Source: Cyclonatronum proteinivorum
GTDB lineage: Bacteria > Bacteroidota > Rhodothermia > Balneolales > Cyclonatronaceae
Reading direction: 5' to 3'
Length of the DNA stretch: 64,000 bases
Assembly: GCF_003353065.1 (NCBI RefSeq)
Contig: NZ_CP027806.1
Span: 3,182,501 to 3,246,500 of the forward strand
The notes under the pieces were generated by a model. It saw nothing but the letters and a program-made list of their open reading frames with translations. It ran no database searches and was not told where the DNA came from. The position numbers were made by a program, and so were the translations under genes. Of the stretch, positions 44,107 through 53,380 are shown in pieces. Numbering within the stretch: position 1 is the first letter of the stretch; every line of letters begins with the position of its first letter.

Positions 44107-45276
44107 TTACCCAAGCAGGGCTTTTTTCAGCGCAGCTACTACCTGTTCCTGCGTATTCATGGTCATAAGCGGCCAAAGGGGTAACGAGAAGACTTCGCTG
44201 GCAAACTGTTCACTCACCGGCATTGACGGGTATTGCCCGCTGTAAACAGGTAGCTGATGCAGGGGCACAGGATAATACACCATACAGTTAACCCCGAGGA
44301 CCTTCAGCCGGGCGACGAGTTCATCGCGGGTTATGCGTGCGCTGTTCTTTTGAAGCCTGACCGTGTACTGATGGAAAACGTGTCCCGGTACGATTTCAGG
44401 CAGAACAAGCCGCTCAGGACTCAGACCTTCCTGCTTGAGCATCATGTCATAGAGCTGCGCAGCTGTCCGCCGTCCGTTATTCCAACGGTCAACATGCGGC
44501 AGTTTTACGTTTAGCACGGCCGCCTGAATGGTGTCAAGGCGGGAATTATAGCCTATAAGCTGATTATAATATTTTTTTTCAGCACCATGTACGTGCAGCT
44601 TTCGTGCAATCGCGGCAAGGCTGTCACTGTTGGTCGTAATCAGGCCGCCGTCACCAAAAGCGCCAAGGTTTTTTGAGGGAAAGAATGAAAATGCGCCCAT
44701 ATCTCCAAGAGCTCCGGTTTTGAGGCCGGCTGCCTTTTCGCGGGTAGCTGCTTCACAGGTGCAACCGGCACACTGAGCCTGATAGGTTGCCCCAAATGAC
44801 TGCGCACAATCTTCCAGCACAGCGAGCTTGTGCTTTTGGGCTATCTCCAGAATTTGCCCCATATTTGCCGGTCGGCCGTATAAATGTACCGGAATGATGG
44901 CCTTTGTACGTGGGGTGATGCGGGCTTCTACTTTTGCAGGGTCAATATTAAAGGTTTTCTCATCCACGTCGGCGAAAACAACTTCAGCACCCAGCACAGA
45001 TACGGACTCTGCGCTGGCAAAAAATGAAAAAGGTGTCGTAATCACTTCGTCTCCCGGACCTATCCCAAGCGCGCGCAGCGATATTACAAGTGCATCAGTG
45101 CCTGAATTAACCCCTATGGCATGTTTCACACCAAGATAGGAAGCAACCTGCCTTTCAAAATCCCTGACTTCCGGCCCGTTTATAAACCGGGCTTCCTTAA
45201 GGACCCGATAGATCTCCTTTTCAATTTCGAATTTAATCTCATCAATTTCAGGTGCTAAATCTAATGGGGGAATCAT
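44107..45276 (-). CDS. DegT/DnrJ/EryC1-family sugar aminotransferase
   Basis: A 389-aa PLP enzyme: IGVNSGTDALVISLRALGIGPGDEVITTPFSFFASAESV (54-92), IIPVHLYGRPANM, LEDCAQSFGATY (154-165), and FSFFPSKNLGAFGDGG (196-211) with the PLP lysine Lys202. The family transaminates nucleotide-linked ketosugars to amino sugars; together with the dehydrogenase at 5.3 kb a WbpE-like role (3-keto-UDP-GlcNAcA) is possible. An insertion of about 20 residues (166-186) with three cysteines (CAGCTC) precedes the PLP lysine and is unusual. The gene is on the strand opposite to the polysaccharide locus but lies next to the Wzc gene. Confidence 0.92.
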   Translation of the reverse strand: MIPPLDLAPEIDEIKFEIEKEIYRVLKEARFINGPEVRDFERQVASYLGVKHAIGVNSGTDALVISLRALGIGPGDEVITTPFSFFASAESVSVLGAEVVFADVDEKTFNIDPAKVEARITPRTKAIIPVHLYGRPANMGQILEIAQKHKLAVLEDCAQSFGATYQAQCAGCTCEAATREKAAGLKTGALGDMGAFSFFPSKNLGAFGDGGLITTNSDSLAAIARKLHVHGAEKKYYNQLIGYNSRLDTIQAAVLNVKLPHVDRWNNGRRTAAQLYDMMLKQEGLSPERLVLPEIVPGHVFHQYTVRLQKNSARITRDELVARLKVLGVNCMVYYPVPLHQLPVYSGQYPSMPVSEQFASEVFSLPLWPLMTMNTQEQVVAALKKALLG

Positions 45277-46009
45277 ATTATTTGAGCGATTGGTGCGGAT
45301 GATTTCAATTTTTGTGATCAGACCGGCTAACGTTGTCCGTTTGCCGCCCTATGTCTTTCGATTGTAAAATGCATGATTTGTGAAGCAAACTCAAATGAAG
45401 TTACGAACAGTCAGGCACACTTTAACGCGCTGTATCTGCCGCTTTCGTATGTTCCAATGCTAAAATCTACGATTCAGATCTAACCCGCATTATTCACAAT
45501 TAAACAGAATTTATTTGCTAAATGTAAGTTTAATTAAGACTTAGTGAAAAAAAGCGGTAGCCCAAATTTGGGTGTGGTTTAAAGACTGCGCACCGAGCGA
45601 AGCGATTCCCACGAAGTGAATAATGCGGGCTAAGAATAGGGCTTGTGACCGCTGAACAACTGAAGATGGCAGCCCCGACAGCGTAGATGTCAGGCACACA
45701 TTGGAAGGCTATGCCAAAACCACAATAGCGCCAGACATTGCTAAAAAAAGCACAAAGCGACATCCAAGGGGCAATTTTTTCCGAGCCAAATTACCGCGGG
45801 GACTATTTTATCAGCGGTAATAAATACCTGGAAGTGCTCGTATTGAAGAGCTAACCGACTTGTTAAGGATTTGAATTATCTGATGATTCTTTCAATTTCG
45901 TTTCTGATTAGTTGCAGGAAACCCTTAAATTAACCAATTACCTACAGCGTGCATATTGGCCCGGTTATAGGAACACTCACAATTAGCAAAAACATAGTAT
46001 TATCCGTAT
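45277..46009. other. 733-bp intergenic region between the aminotransferase and Wzc genes
   Basis: The two flanking genes are divergent, so promoters for both must lie here. It contains the small inverted-repeat element at 45481-45632. No gene is seen. Confidence 0.55.
45481..45632 (+). mobile_element. Small terminal-inverted-repeat element (152 bp, best-preserved ends)
   Basis: The ends are TAACCCGCATTATTCAC (45481-45497) and GTGAATAATGCGGGCTA (45616-45632), 16 of 17 positions complementary. The interior has AATTAAACAGAATTTATTTGC, CGGTAGCCCAAATTTGGGTG (with a perfect CCCAAATTTGGG palindrome) and CACCGAGCGAAGCGATTCCC. It has no coding capacity, so it is non-autonomous if mobile. The orientation matches the copy at 33523. 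Confidence 0.8.
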
Positions 46010-48406
46010 ATGGAACTCGAAAACAACGAAAGGCGAAAGTCAATGCGCTCCAATGGTGCTTCTGAAGATCCCTTCAATCCGGGCGCAATACCCGGCGAGG
46101 AAGACGATCAGAATGATCCATTTGACCCGCAACTGATTCTTTACTCTCTATGGGATGGGAAATGGATTATTCTCGCCTGTGTTGTGATACTTGGTGCCTT
46201 AGGTTACTATTATACACAAACACTCCCCAACCAATACCGAACAACTGGTCTGTTTCTAATTGAAAATCAACGTGCCGACCGTGGGCTGAATCTTTTTGAA
46301 TTTACCCGCGCCCGTAATCTGACCTGGGACGAAGTCGGAACAGAAATGCAGTTCATCGTTAACTCACACGAGCTCGCCGAAAACGTTGGGCGGCGTCTCA
46401 TTCAGGAGCTGGTAAATCCGGTTACCGGTGATACCCTACCCATGCTACGCCAAAATGGCCTTGGGTTTATGCCGGAAGAACAGGTGCTGCAGCGGCTTGC
46501 ACGACGGCTACCGAACCGTATCTCCCTGCATCAAATTGATCAGATGAATCTCGTTGAAATCCGCACAACGAGCTTTGACCCTCAGGAAGCTGCATTTATC
46601 GCCAATTTTTACATTGAGGAATATCGCATTCTTGATGAAACGATTACCCGCTCCAACCTCACGAGTGCAGCATCTTACCTTGAGCAGCTCGAAGAACGTA
46701 ACACCATGACGTTGGGCGAGCAGGACGAACAAATTCGCATGTTTCTCGATTCTGACTGGACACTCATAACCGATGAACAAGGGACAGCGGCAGCGCAGGA
46801 ACTTCGCGGTCTATTCCGGGAAGCTGAAGAGCTTCGTTTCCGCAAAGTAGCTGTTTCTGACTTTCTCGACCGTCTGCGCGAAGAAAAAGACATGGTACTG
46901 AACATGCTCTATGATGGCGCAACCGATAACGACATGGAACTTGTTAACGCGTTTGAGCAGGCCATCCTGGATTTGCGCTTACAAGCCGAATCCTTCTACA
47001 TCGAACAACCGCAGCTTCGCACCAACCCCGAGGGGAACAGCGTACTTTCTCAAATCCTGCGCAGAATCGACTATCTTGAAGGCCTCCGCGATGAGCGTCT
47101 TGAATCTCAGCGGGACCGCGTAAGAGACCGACAGGGCCTCGATCAGGCTTCCCTTGCGAGTTACCTGACTGACATCCGCTCTGAGATTAGGAGTAATGAA
47201 GCACGGCTTGTTGACATGCAACTTCGGGAAGACTTTATTGCAGAGCGCGTCGATGACATTCAGTCAGACATGAGCTCCATTATGGAAAGAAGTGCAGAGC
47301 TGCAAAGGCTTCGCAGGAATCAGGTGATTAGTGAAGAGCTTTACTTAAATCTGCTTAAGCGACTGCAGGAAACACAAATTGCCATTCAGTCAGAAGTAAG
47401 CCGGGTTCGTGAAATCCGTGCGGCAAGCGTGCCGTCAAGTCCTTTCAGCCCTAACCGCTTACGCAATTATATCCTGAGCCTGATTCTCGGTTTTGGCCTT
47501 GGTGCTGGTATCGTATTACTGCGCAACCTGCTTGATGACCTGATTCATGACCCGGGTCAGCTCCGTAATGCCGGCTTCAACGTTATCGGGGTTATTCCAG
47601 ATTTCACAGACTACATCAATACACACTTTAAAAACACTGAACGGCTTCCTATTCGTGGCCGCAGTGTAGATGTAAACCTGATTTCTCTTATTGACCCCAT
47701 TTCAGCAGGTGCTGAAGCTTACCGCAGGCTGCGCACAAGTATCGAATTCAGCAATGCTGACCGTGAATACCAAACACTCGTAGTAACAAGCTCCAAGCCT
47801 GGTGAAGGAAAGAGTCTGACAAGTATCAACCTCGCCCTCACCTATGCGCAGTTTGGCAAGCGCACCCTCGTCATCGACTGTGACCTTCGTAAGCCAACCA
47901 TCCACAAAAAGCTGGGGCTTGATAAGTCGCCGGGGCTGACGGATATTCTTTTTGACAAAGATACCCTCGAAAACTGTCTGATTGACGCAAGTACGGATAA
48001 TTTCTTTGTTATCACGGCTGGTAACAGTATTCCCAACCCTGCTGAAACAATGGGATCCAAGCGTATGCAGGAACTTCTCAGCTCGCTCAAGAAAGAGTTT
48101 GATATCATCATTCTGGATACGCCGCCCCTGCTTGTTGTATCTGACGCTATGCCGCTTGCTGTTGCAACCGATGCAACCGTTTTGGTATCTAAGATGGATG
48201 AAACTGAGCTGTCTATCCTGAAGGAAACCCGTCAGGATCTGCGAAACCTTGGTGTTAATATTGCAGGCAGTGTGCTTAACGCCTACGATACCAACAGCGT
48301 TAAATCGTACTATAAATATAATTATAAGTACAACTACAAGTATAAGTACGACTACGCCTACAAGGACTACAAGCTTGACTACACAGATCAGCCGGATCAG
48401 AAATAA
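46010..48406 (+). CDS. Polysaccharide co-polymerase with BY-kinase domain (Wzc-like tyrosine autokinase)
   Basis: The 798-aa protein has a first membrane span (WIILACVVILGALGYYY, about 51-67), a long periplasmic coiled-coil region, a second span (YILSLILGFGLGAGIVLL, about 485-502), and a cytoplasmic kinase: Walker A SSKPGEGKSLTS (about 593-604), Walker A' LVIDCDLRKP (about 621-630) and Walker B IIILDTPPLLVVSD (about 700-713). The tail (about 765-790) is a cluster of tyrosines (repeats of YKYNYKY), the autophosphorylation site. It controls chain length and export of capsule polymers together with an outer-membrane exporter. The gene faces away from the DegT gene. A terminator follows (48419-48456). 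Confidence 0.95.
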   Translation: MELENNERRKSMRSNGASEDPFNPGAIPGEEDDQNDPFDPQLILYSLWDGKWIILACVVILGALGYYYTQTLPNQYRTTGLFLIENQRADRGLNLFEFTRARNLTWDEVGTEMQFIVNSHELAENVGRRLIQELVNPVTGDTLPMLRQNGLGFMPEEQVLQRLARRLPNRISLHQIDQMNLVEIRTTSFDPQEAAFIANFYIEEYRILDETITRSNLTSAASYLEQLEERNTMTLGEQDEQIRMFLDSDWTLITDEQGTAAAQELRGLFREAEELRFRKVAVSDFLDRLREEKDMVLNMLYDGATDNDMELVNAFEQAILDLRLQAESFYIEQPQLRTNPEGNSVLSQILRRIDYLEGLRDERLESQRDRVRDRQGLDQASLASYLTDIRSEIRSNEARLVDMQLREDFIAERVDDIQSDMSSIMERSAELQRLRRNQVISEELYLNLLKRLQETQIAIQSEVSRVREIRAASVPSSPFSPNRLRNYILSLILGFGLGAGIVLLRNLLDDLIHDPGQLRNAGFNVIGVIPDFTDYINTHFKNTERLPIRGRSVDVNLISLIDPISAGAEAYRRLRTSIEFSNADREYQTLVVTSSKPGEGKSLTSINLALTYAQFGKRTLVIDCDLRKPTIHKKLGLDKSPGLTDILFDKDTLENCLIDASTDNFFVITAGNSIPNPAETMGSKRMQELLSSLKKEFDIIILDTPPLLVVSDAMPLAVATDATVLVSKMDETELSILKETRQDLRNLGVNIAGSVLNAYDTNSVKSYYKYNYKYNYKYKYDYAYKDYKLDYTDQPDQK

Positions 48407-48418
48407 CCGATTTCGAAA

Positions 48419-48456
48419 GGCACAAAAAGGTGAGCCCGTTCTCACCTTTTTTGTGC
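48419..48456 (+). terminator. Intrinsic terminator downstream of the Wzc-like gene
   Basis: CACAAAAAAGGTGAG-like sequence pairs with CTCACCTTTTTTGTG around a short CCCGTT loop (stem arms 48421-48434 and 48441-48455). The arm ends in a T run. It is symmetric and could act on both strands. Confidence 0.85.
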
Positions 48457-48542
48457 TGCTTTTCAGCTGTTTTGATAGCTATACATAATCGCTTATCATC
48501 TTTTTTTAGCCTATATCCTATTCTGAACTCACACTTTTATTC

Positions 48543-49115
48543 ATGAAGCACGTAACTCTTATTTTAACTCCTTTCAGAACTGCTCTCATACTCTCTCTGA
48601 GTCTATTTCTGTTTTTTGCTCAGCAGGCCGACGCCCAAACTATGGGTCGGCAGGGCAGCAGCCTGACGCAGCTCTATTCCGTTTCTGAGCAAATGCCTAA
48701 TCACTTCCGTTTCGTACGTACCGGTGAACCCAGCATTACAGTTGTAGTCATTGGCTCGGTTGTGCGCCCCGGTACTTATGAAGTGCGGGAAGGCACTGAC
48801 ATGAATGAGCTCATGCTTTATACAGGCGGGCCAGCTGCAATTGGTGCCCGTACGCGCCGGATTACGCCGGACGTCAATTTCTTCTTAAGCCGCACCATGG
48901 AAGGCGAAGGTCGTCGCATCATCTTCGAAACAACCTTCGAGGCCTACACTACAGAGTTTGTAGATTTTCCTGTCATGCAGGATTTTGATGTCGTCATCGT
49001 AGAAACGGATCCCGTACCTACACAGCTGTGGCGGGAAATTTTATCGCTTACATCACAGATTCTCAGTATCATCGCTTCCATTGCTGTAATTGTCTGGCGA
49101 TTCAGAAGGTTCTAA
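48543..49115 (+). CDS. Short SLBB-domain protein of the polysaccharide export system
   Basis: The 190-aa protein has a signal peptide (ALILSLSLFLFFAQQADAQ, cleavage likely after ADA). It then has one SLBB-like beta-grasp domain: SITVVVIGSVVRPGTYEVREGTDMNELMLYTGGP (about 64-97), followed by a segment up to DFDVVIVETDPVP. It ends with a membrane helix (ILSLTSQILSIIASIAVIVWRF, about 165-186). SLBB domains occur in Wza-type outer-membrane exporters, but the N-terminal polysaccharide-export domain is missing here. It may be an accessory periplasmic protein anchored in the inner membrane by the C-terminal helix. It follows the Wzc-like gene on the same strand and has its own terminator. Confidence 0.82.
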   Translation: MKHVTLILTPFRTALILSLSLFLFFAQQADAQTMGRQGSSLTQLYSVSEQMPNHFRFVRTGEPSITVVVIGSVVRPGTYEVREGTDMNELMLYTGGPAAIGARTRRITPDVNFFLSRTMEGEGRRIIFETTFEAYTTEFVDFPVMQDFDVVIVETDPVPTQLWREILSLTSQILSIIASIAVIVWRFRRF

Positions 49116-49132
49116 ATTTGTTTTGTACTCTT

Positions 49133-49167
49133 AAAAAGCAGTCTGTACCCACAGGCTGCTTTTTTTA
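49133..49167 (+). terminator. Intrinsic terminator downstream of the SLBB gene
   Basis: AAAAAGCAG (49133-49141) pairs with CTGCTTTTT (49156-49164), followed by more T residues. It lies 18 bp after the stop codon. Confidence 0.85.
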
Positions 49168-49349
49168 TGCCCTTCAATTAACCAACACAGGCTCCGGCCT
49201 CTTTTGCGTCACAAAAAACGACCTGTCAGAAAACAGCGGATGCGAAAAAAATACTGCGCAGAATTTTTACACAGACACAGTAAGCCTGAACATTTCTGTC
49301 CAATAGAACTACACTCGCATACTTATAGGCCTGCGCATTGGCAGAAAGA

Positions 49350-49388
49350 CAAAACGGTCCGGATACCTCAATACATCAGACCGTTTTG
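49350..49388 (-). terminator. Intrinsic terminator of the DNA polymerase I gene
   Basis: CAAAACGGTC (49350-49359) pairs with GACCGTTTTG (49379-49388) around a 19-base loop. On the minus strand the stem is followed by TCTTTC. It lies about 60 bp beyond the polA stop codon. The rest of 49168-49446 holds nothing else. Confidence 0.75.
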
Positions 49389-49446
49389 CAAATCATGATA
49401 GTCTTTTTACCGGTTCAACATTGTGCGTATGCGTGTATAGATTGCC

Positions 49447-52287
49447 TCAGTGCGCCTCCAGCCAGTTTGATGCAACACCGGCATCGGCTTTCACCGGGAC
49501 TTTCAGCGTCATGGCTTTTTCCATTTCTTCACGAATGAGTTGTACGCTTTCAGCCGCCTTATCTTTTGGCACTTCAAAGAGTAATTCATCATGTACCTGC
49601 AGCAGCATCAGGCATTCCGGCAAATCACGCTCAAGGCGGGCCTGCAGCTGCACCATTGCTACTTTGATGAGATCTGCTGCTGTACCCTGAATCGGCATAT
49701 TGATCGCTGTCCGCTCTGCAAATGAACGCATATTCGGATTGGAAGAGCGAATTTCCGGAATGTAGCGCCTGCGGCCGAGCAGGGTTGTGACATAGCCGTG
49801 TTCACGCGCAAAGGCTGTCGTTTCCTTGATGTAGTTACGAATGCCCGGAAAACGCTCAAAATAAGCATCAATAATGGTCTTGGCTTCCGTGCGGTCAATG
49901 CCCAGCCGCTGCGCAAGTCCAAACGCACTCACGCCGTAAGGGATGCCAAAATTCACTTCTTTTGCTTTCCGCCGCATATCCCTGTCAACCTCTGTGATAG
50001 CGGACAAACCGAAAATTTCCATGGCCGTGCGGGCGTGAATATCCTGATCATCGCGGAAAGCCTGTACCATGGCTTCATCTTCGGAAACAGAAGCAATCAC
50101 GCGAAGCTCAATCTGCGAATAATCTGCCGCAATCAGCACCTTACCTTCTCCAGCAATAAATGCCTTGCGGATCTCCCGGCCGCGCTCAGTCCGGACCGGA
50201 ATATTCTGCAGATTGGGGTTGGAGGATGATAAACGTCCCGTTGCGGCAACCTGCTGATTCAGGCTTGTATGAATTCGTCCCGTTTCCGGATGAATCAATT
50301 TGGGCAGCGCATCCGCGTAGGTTGATTTGAGTTTACTAAGCGAGCGATAATCCAGCACAAGTGCGGGTAACTTGTGTCCGAACGCTGCCAGGTCGGTCAG
50401 GATTTGCTCATTGGTTGAATATTTCCCGGTTTTGGTTTTCTTGCCGGATGGCAGCCCAAGTTTTTCGAACAAAATATCACCCAGCTGTGCCGGGGAATTG
50501 ATGTTGAATTCCTCTCCTGCTTCTGCATAAATCTGCTGCTGTAGCTGCTTCATATCATCACCCAGCTGCGCAGAAAAATTGCTCAGCATCTCCGTATCAA
50601 GCTGTATCCCGTTCATTTCAAGCTCCCCAAGCACCCGCACCAGGGGAAACTCAACCGATTCTGCGATCTCAGTCAGACCATCCTCATTAAGTTTTTGCTG
50701 CAGCACCTCAAAAAGTTGTAAGGTAATGTCAGCGTCTTCACAGGCATAGGGCATGACCTCATCAACCGGAATATCCCGCATGCTTTTTTGCTGTTTACCC
50801 TTACCTATGAGAGTTTCGATTGAGACGGGTTCATAGTTCAGGTAGCGTCGGCTGAGCTCATCCATGCTCAGTTTTTGGTTGGAGTCGATGAGGTAGGCCG
50901 CAATCATGGTATCGAAAACGGGACCTTTCAGCGCCATCCCATGCCGGCGCAGCACAATATAATCGTACTTGTAATTCTGGGCGATTTTCAGGGCGCTATT
51001 GCCAAATACAGGCGTAAGCTTCTCCTGAATCAGTTCCGGTGAAAGGCCTTCTGCTTCACCGGCTGCATCATTTACAGGAATGTAGAAAGCTTCTTTCTTC
51101 CTGACAGAAAAGGCCAGGCCGACGAGGGAAGCAAGCATGGGTTCGGATGCCGTTGTTTCGGTATCAAAGCAAAAGTGTGATGAGGCCGAGAGCGTGTTTA
51201 TAAGCTCATCAAGCGCTTCGGGCGTGTCAATCAGCCGGTAGTTAGCCTTCTCCGTTTCAAGATTCTTAAGGCTTTCTGAAGCGGAAGCTTCAGCGGCCTG
51301 ATGACCGCTGCCAAACAAATCCCCCTGTCCCTGCTGCTGATCTTTACGAAGGGCCGAAGCCGATTTCCTGACACCTTCATCCTGCAAACCATCCCCCTGC
51401 TCTGCCATGGCCTTTCCGAATTTCCGGCTAAGGGTTCTGAACTCCATCCGGCCAAAAAAATCAGACAGTTCTGAAGACTCCGGGCCTTCCCATTTCAGTT
51501 CCTCCCAGCTTACTGTATCGGGCACGTCCGTATCAATGATGATCATTTTTTTGGAAAGCAGCGCCTGCTCTGCATGCTGCGTCAGGCCTTCCCGTGCACG
51601 TTTGGCCTTCATACCCGGTGCAGCTTCAATCGCGGCTTCAAGGCTGCCGTACTCCTTGATGAGCTTAGGAGCCCCTTTTTTTCCGATACCAGGCACCCCC
51701 GGAATGTTATCCGAAGTATCTCCTATCACCGCAAGTACATCAATCACTTTCTCCGGGGGCACGCCAAAATAGTCCACAACTCCGTCCGGATCGATGATTT
51801 GGAAGCCGTCGCCGTTGTTCAGGGGTTTGTACATACGAACGTTATTTGTAACAAGCTGCATGAAATCCTTATCGGGCGTTACCATAAATACTTCGGCACC
51901 ATCCAATCCTGCCCGCTGTGCAAGGGTTCCGATAATGTCATCCGCTTCATACCCATCCTTCTCCAGATTCTGAAAGCCAAAATGGCGCACCATTTCCTTC
52001 ATCAGGGGAATGGTTTGGCGCAGCTCGTCCGGCTGCGGCGGGCGGTTGGCTTTGTAGGCCGCATCCATTTCATGCCGAAAGGTTGGGGCATGCGTATCCC
52101 AGGCAACCGCAATATGGGTAGGCTTTTCGGATTCAAGCAGCTTCACCAGCGTATTTGCAAAGCCCATGAGCGAACCGGTAGGTACGCCTTCTGAATTCCT
52201 GAGGTTGGTATTAATAAAAGCGAAATAGGAGCGGTATGCCAGCGCATGCCCATCGATTAAAAATAACTTTTTGTTTTTTTGAGACAT
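49447..52287 (-). CDS. polA: DNA polymerase I
   Basis: A 946-aa PolA with three domains. The 5'-3' exonuclease starts FLIDGHALAYRSYFAF and contains GDTSDNIPGVPGIGKKGAPKLI. The 3'-5' exonuclease keeps its acidic sites: FCFDTETT, NYKYDY and YACEDADIT, so proofreading should be intact. The polymerase has motif A DYSQIELRV, motif B RRKAKEVNFGIPYGVS and motif C LLQVHDELLFEVP. It fills repair gaps and removes Okazaki primers. A spacer of about 60 residues between the two nuclease domains (around 295-350) is rich in Gln/Ser/Ala. It stands alone on the minus strand. Confidence 0.97.
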   Translation of the reverse strand: MSQKNKKLFLIDGHALAYRSYFAFINTNLRNSEGVPTGSLMGFANTLVKLLESEKPTHIAVAWDTHAPTFRHEMDAAYKANRPPQPDELRQTIPLMKEMVRHFGFQNLEKDGYEADDIIGTLAQRAGLDGAEVFMVTPDKDFMQLVTNNVRMYKPLNNGDGFQIIDPDGVVDYFGVPPEKVIDVLAVIGDTSDNIPGVPGIGKKGAPKLIKEYGSLEAAIEAAPGMKAKRAREGLTQHAEQALLSKKMIIIDTDVPDTVSWEELKWEGPESSELSDFFGRMEFRTLSRKFGKAMAEQGDGLQDEGVRKSASALRKDQQQGQGDLFGSGHQAAEASASESLKNLETEKANYRLIDTPEALDELINTLSASSHFCFDTETTASEPMLASLVGLAFSVRKKEAFYIPVNDAAGEAEGLSPELIQEKLTPVFGNSALKIAQNYKYDYIVLRRHGMALKGPVFDTMIAAYLIDSNQKLSMDELSRRYLNYEPVSIETLIGKGKQQKSMRDIPVDEVMPYACEDADITLQLFEVLQQKLNEDGLTEIAESVEFPLVRVLGELEMNGIQLDTEMLSNFSAQLGDDMKQLQQQIYAEAGEEFNINSPAQLGDILFEKLGLPSGKKTKTGKYSTNEQILTDLAAFGHKLPALVLDYRSLSKLKSTYADALPKLIHPETGRIHTSLNQQVAATGRLSSSNPNLQNIPVRTERGREIRKAFIAGEGKVLIAADYSQIELRVIASVSEDEAMVQAFRDDQDIHARTAMEIFGLSAITEVDRDMRRKAKEVNFGIPYGVSAFGLAQRLGIDRTEAKTIIDAYFERFPGIRNYIKETTAFAREHGYVTTLLGRRRYIPEIRSSNPNMRSFAERTAINMPIQGTAADLIKVAMVQLQARLERDLPECLMLLQVHDELLFEVPKDKAAESVQLIREEMEKAMTLKVPVKADAGVASNWLEAH

Positions 52288-52528
52288 AAAAAATGGAGAA
52301 TTGTTTTATTTTAATTCTGCTCAAGATAGGCTTCTGTTACAAAAGCACAAAGCATATCGCCTGCCTTAACGTTGTGTATATTTAAAAATAACCGCAGGTC
52401 AGCTGCTTTTGTCATCAGTCATATACGGCAAACTCAAACGGGGAATCATGATATGTTACCCGGATTGCCTGATCACATCGTATGGTCGGGTTTAGTAGAA
52501 TTAAAATTGCTTTATTGAGGACATTTTA

Positions 52529-53380
52529 TTGGTTAAACGATATACTGTAGGCCGGGCAGCGGTATCGGCCGTAAATCTTAGTGTTGTTCTTGACATCTGT
52601 CAGCAGCTTGCTGCACGCGGACCGCTGGGCTATATTTGCCTTACAACCGCAACACAAATGCACAAGGCCCAGCAGGATGAGAGCTTAAACAAACTCCTGT
52701 CAGATTCATTCCTGACGTTATGCAGCAGCAAGACCATAGCATTAACAGGGCAAAGGCAGGGCTTCAGACACTGCGGCGCCGTGGACCCTGTTATGCTCAT
52801 GCACAGTTTATTCCTGACATCCGCCATGCAAGGTCAGAGCCATTATTTTTACGGCGCGGACGCAAAGCAAATGCGACAGCTCAAGGACTACGTAAAAAAC
52901 TCTTATATGGCCATCCGGATTGCGGGCACAACCGTGATCAGCGGAGACAGTACGACCGAAGATATCAAAACACTCGCCAAAACGCTGAACGAGCTGAAAC
53001 CAGCCTTTTTCTGGTGCGGACTCCCCTCACCCCAACAGGAATCTCTGCTTGCAAGCCTGCAGCCGCAGCTCACCCATACAAGCTGTATTGGCGTTGGCTC
53101 TGCATTTCAAGCGCTTGCGGAGGCCGGGATTGTGCTTCCGGACCCCGGCAAACGTACCCTGCCGGGTAAAAGCAGGTTTCTGGCCCTGCGCAGGTCTGTC
53201 ACAACGGATAAACTTCCGGTTCCTGTTATGCTTTGGCTGCTGAAACTTCGGCTCAAAACCTTATTTTCGGGTAAAACCAAGGGCCGTGAGAGGCGCAAGC
53301 ACTCATCGCGTGCAAACAGCCGTAACAGCGGCAGCGGCAGTAGCCGCTCTCGCACACTTAGCCGAAAGCCGAAACGCTAA
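52529..53380 (+). CDS. Divergent WecB/TagA/CpsF-family glycosyltransferase (GT26-like)
   Basis: The 283-aa protein keeps the GT26 layout: YICLTTATQMHKAQQDESL (about 35-53), SHYFYGADAKQMRQLKDYV (about 107-125), FFWCGLPSPQQESLLASL (about 165-182; family GxPxQE) and CIGVGSAFQALAEAG (about 191-205). GT26 enzymes add N-acetylmannosamine or a similar sugar to a polyprenyl-linked acceptor. The usual DG dyad after the first helix is replaced by CSSKTIAL, so activity is uncertain. The C-terminus (about 245-283) is a basic Arg/Ser-rich tail (RERRKHSSRANSRN...). The start is a TTG. It may belong to the polysaccharide pathway. Confidence 0.72.
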   Translation: MVKRYTVGRAAVSAVNLSVVLDICQQLAARGPLGYICLTTATQMHKAQQDESLNKLLSDSFLTLCSSKTIALTGQRQGFRHCGAVDPVMLMHSLFLTSAMQGQSHYFYGADAKQMRQLKDYVKNSYMAIRIAGTTVISGDSTTEDIKTLAKTLNELKPAFFWCGLPSPQQESLLASLQPQLTHTSCIGVGSAFQALAEAGIVLPDPGKRTLPGKSRFLALRRSVTTDKLPVPVMLWLLKLRLKTLFSGKTKGRERRKHSSRANSRNSGSGSSRSRTLSRKPKR

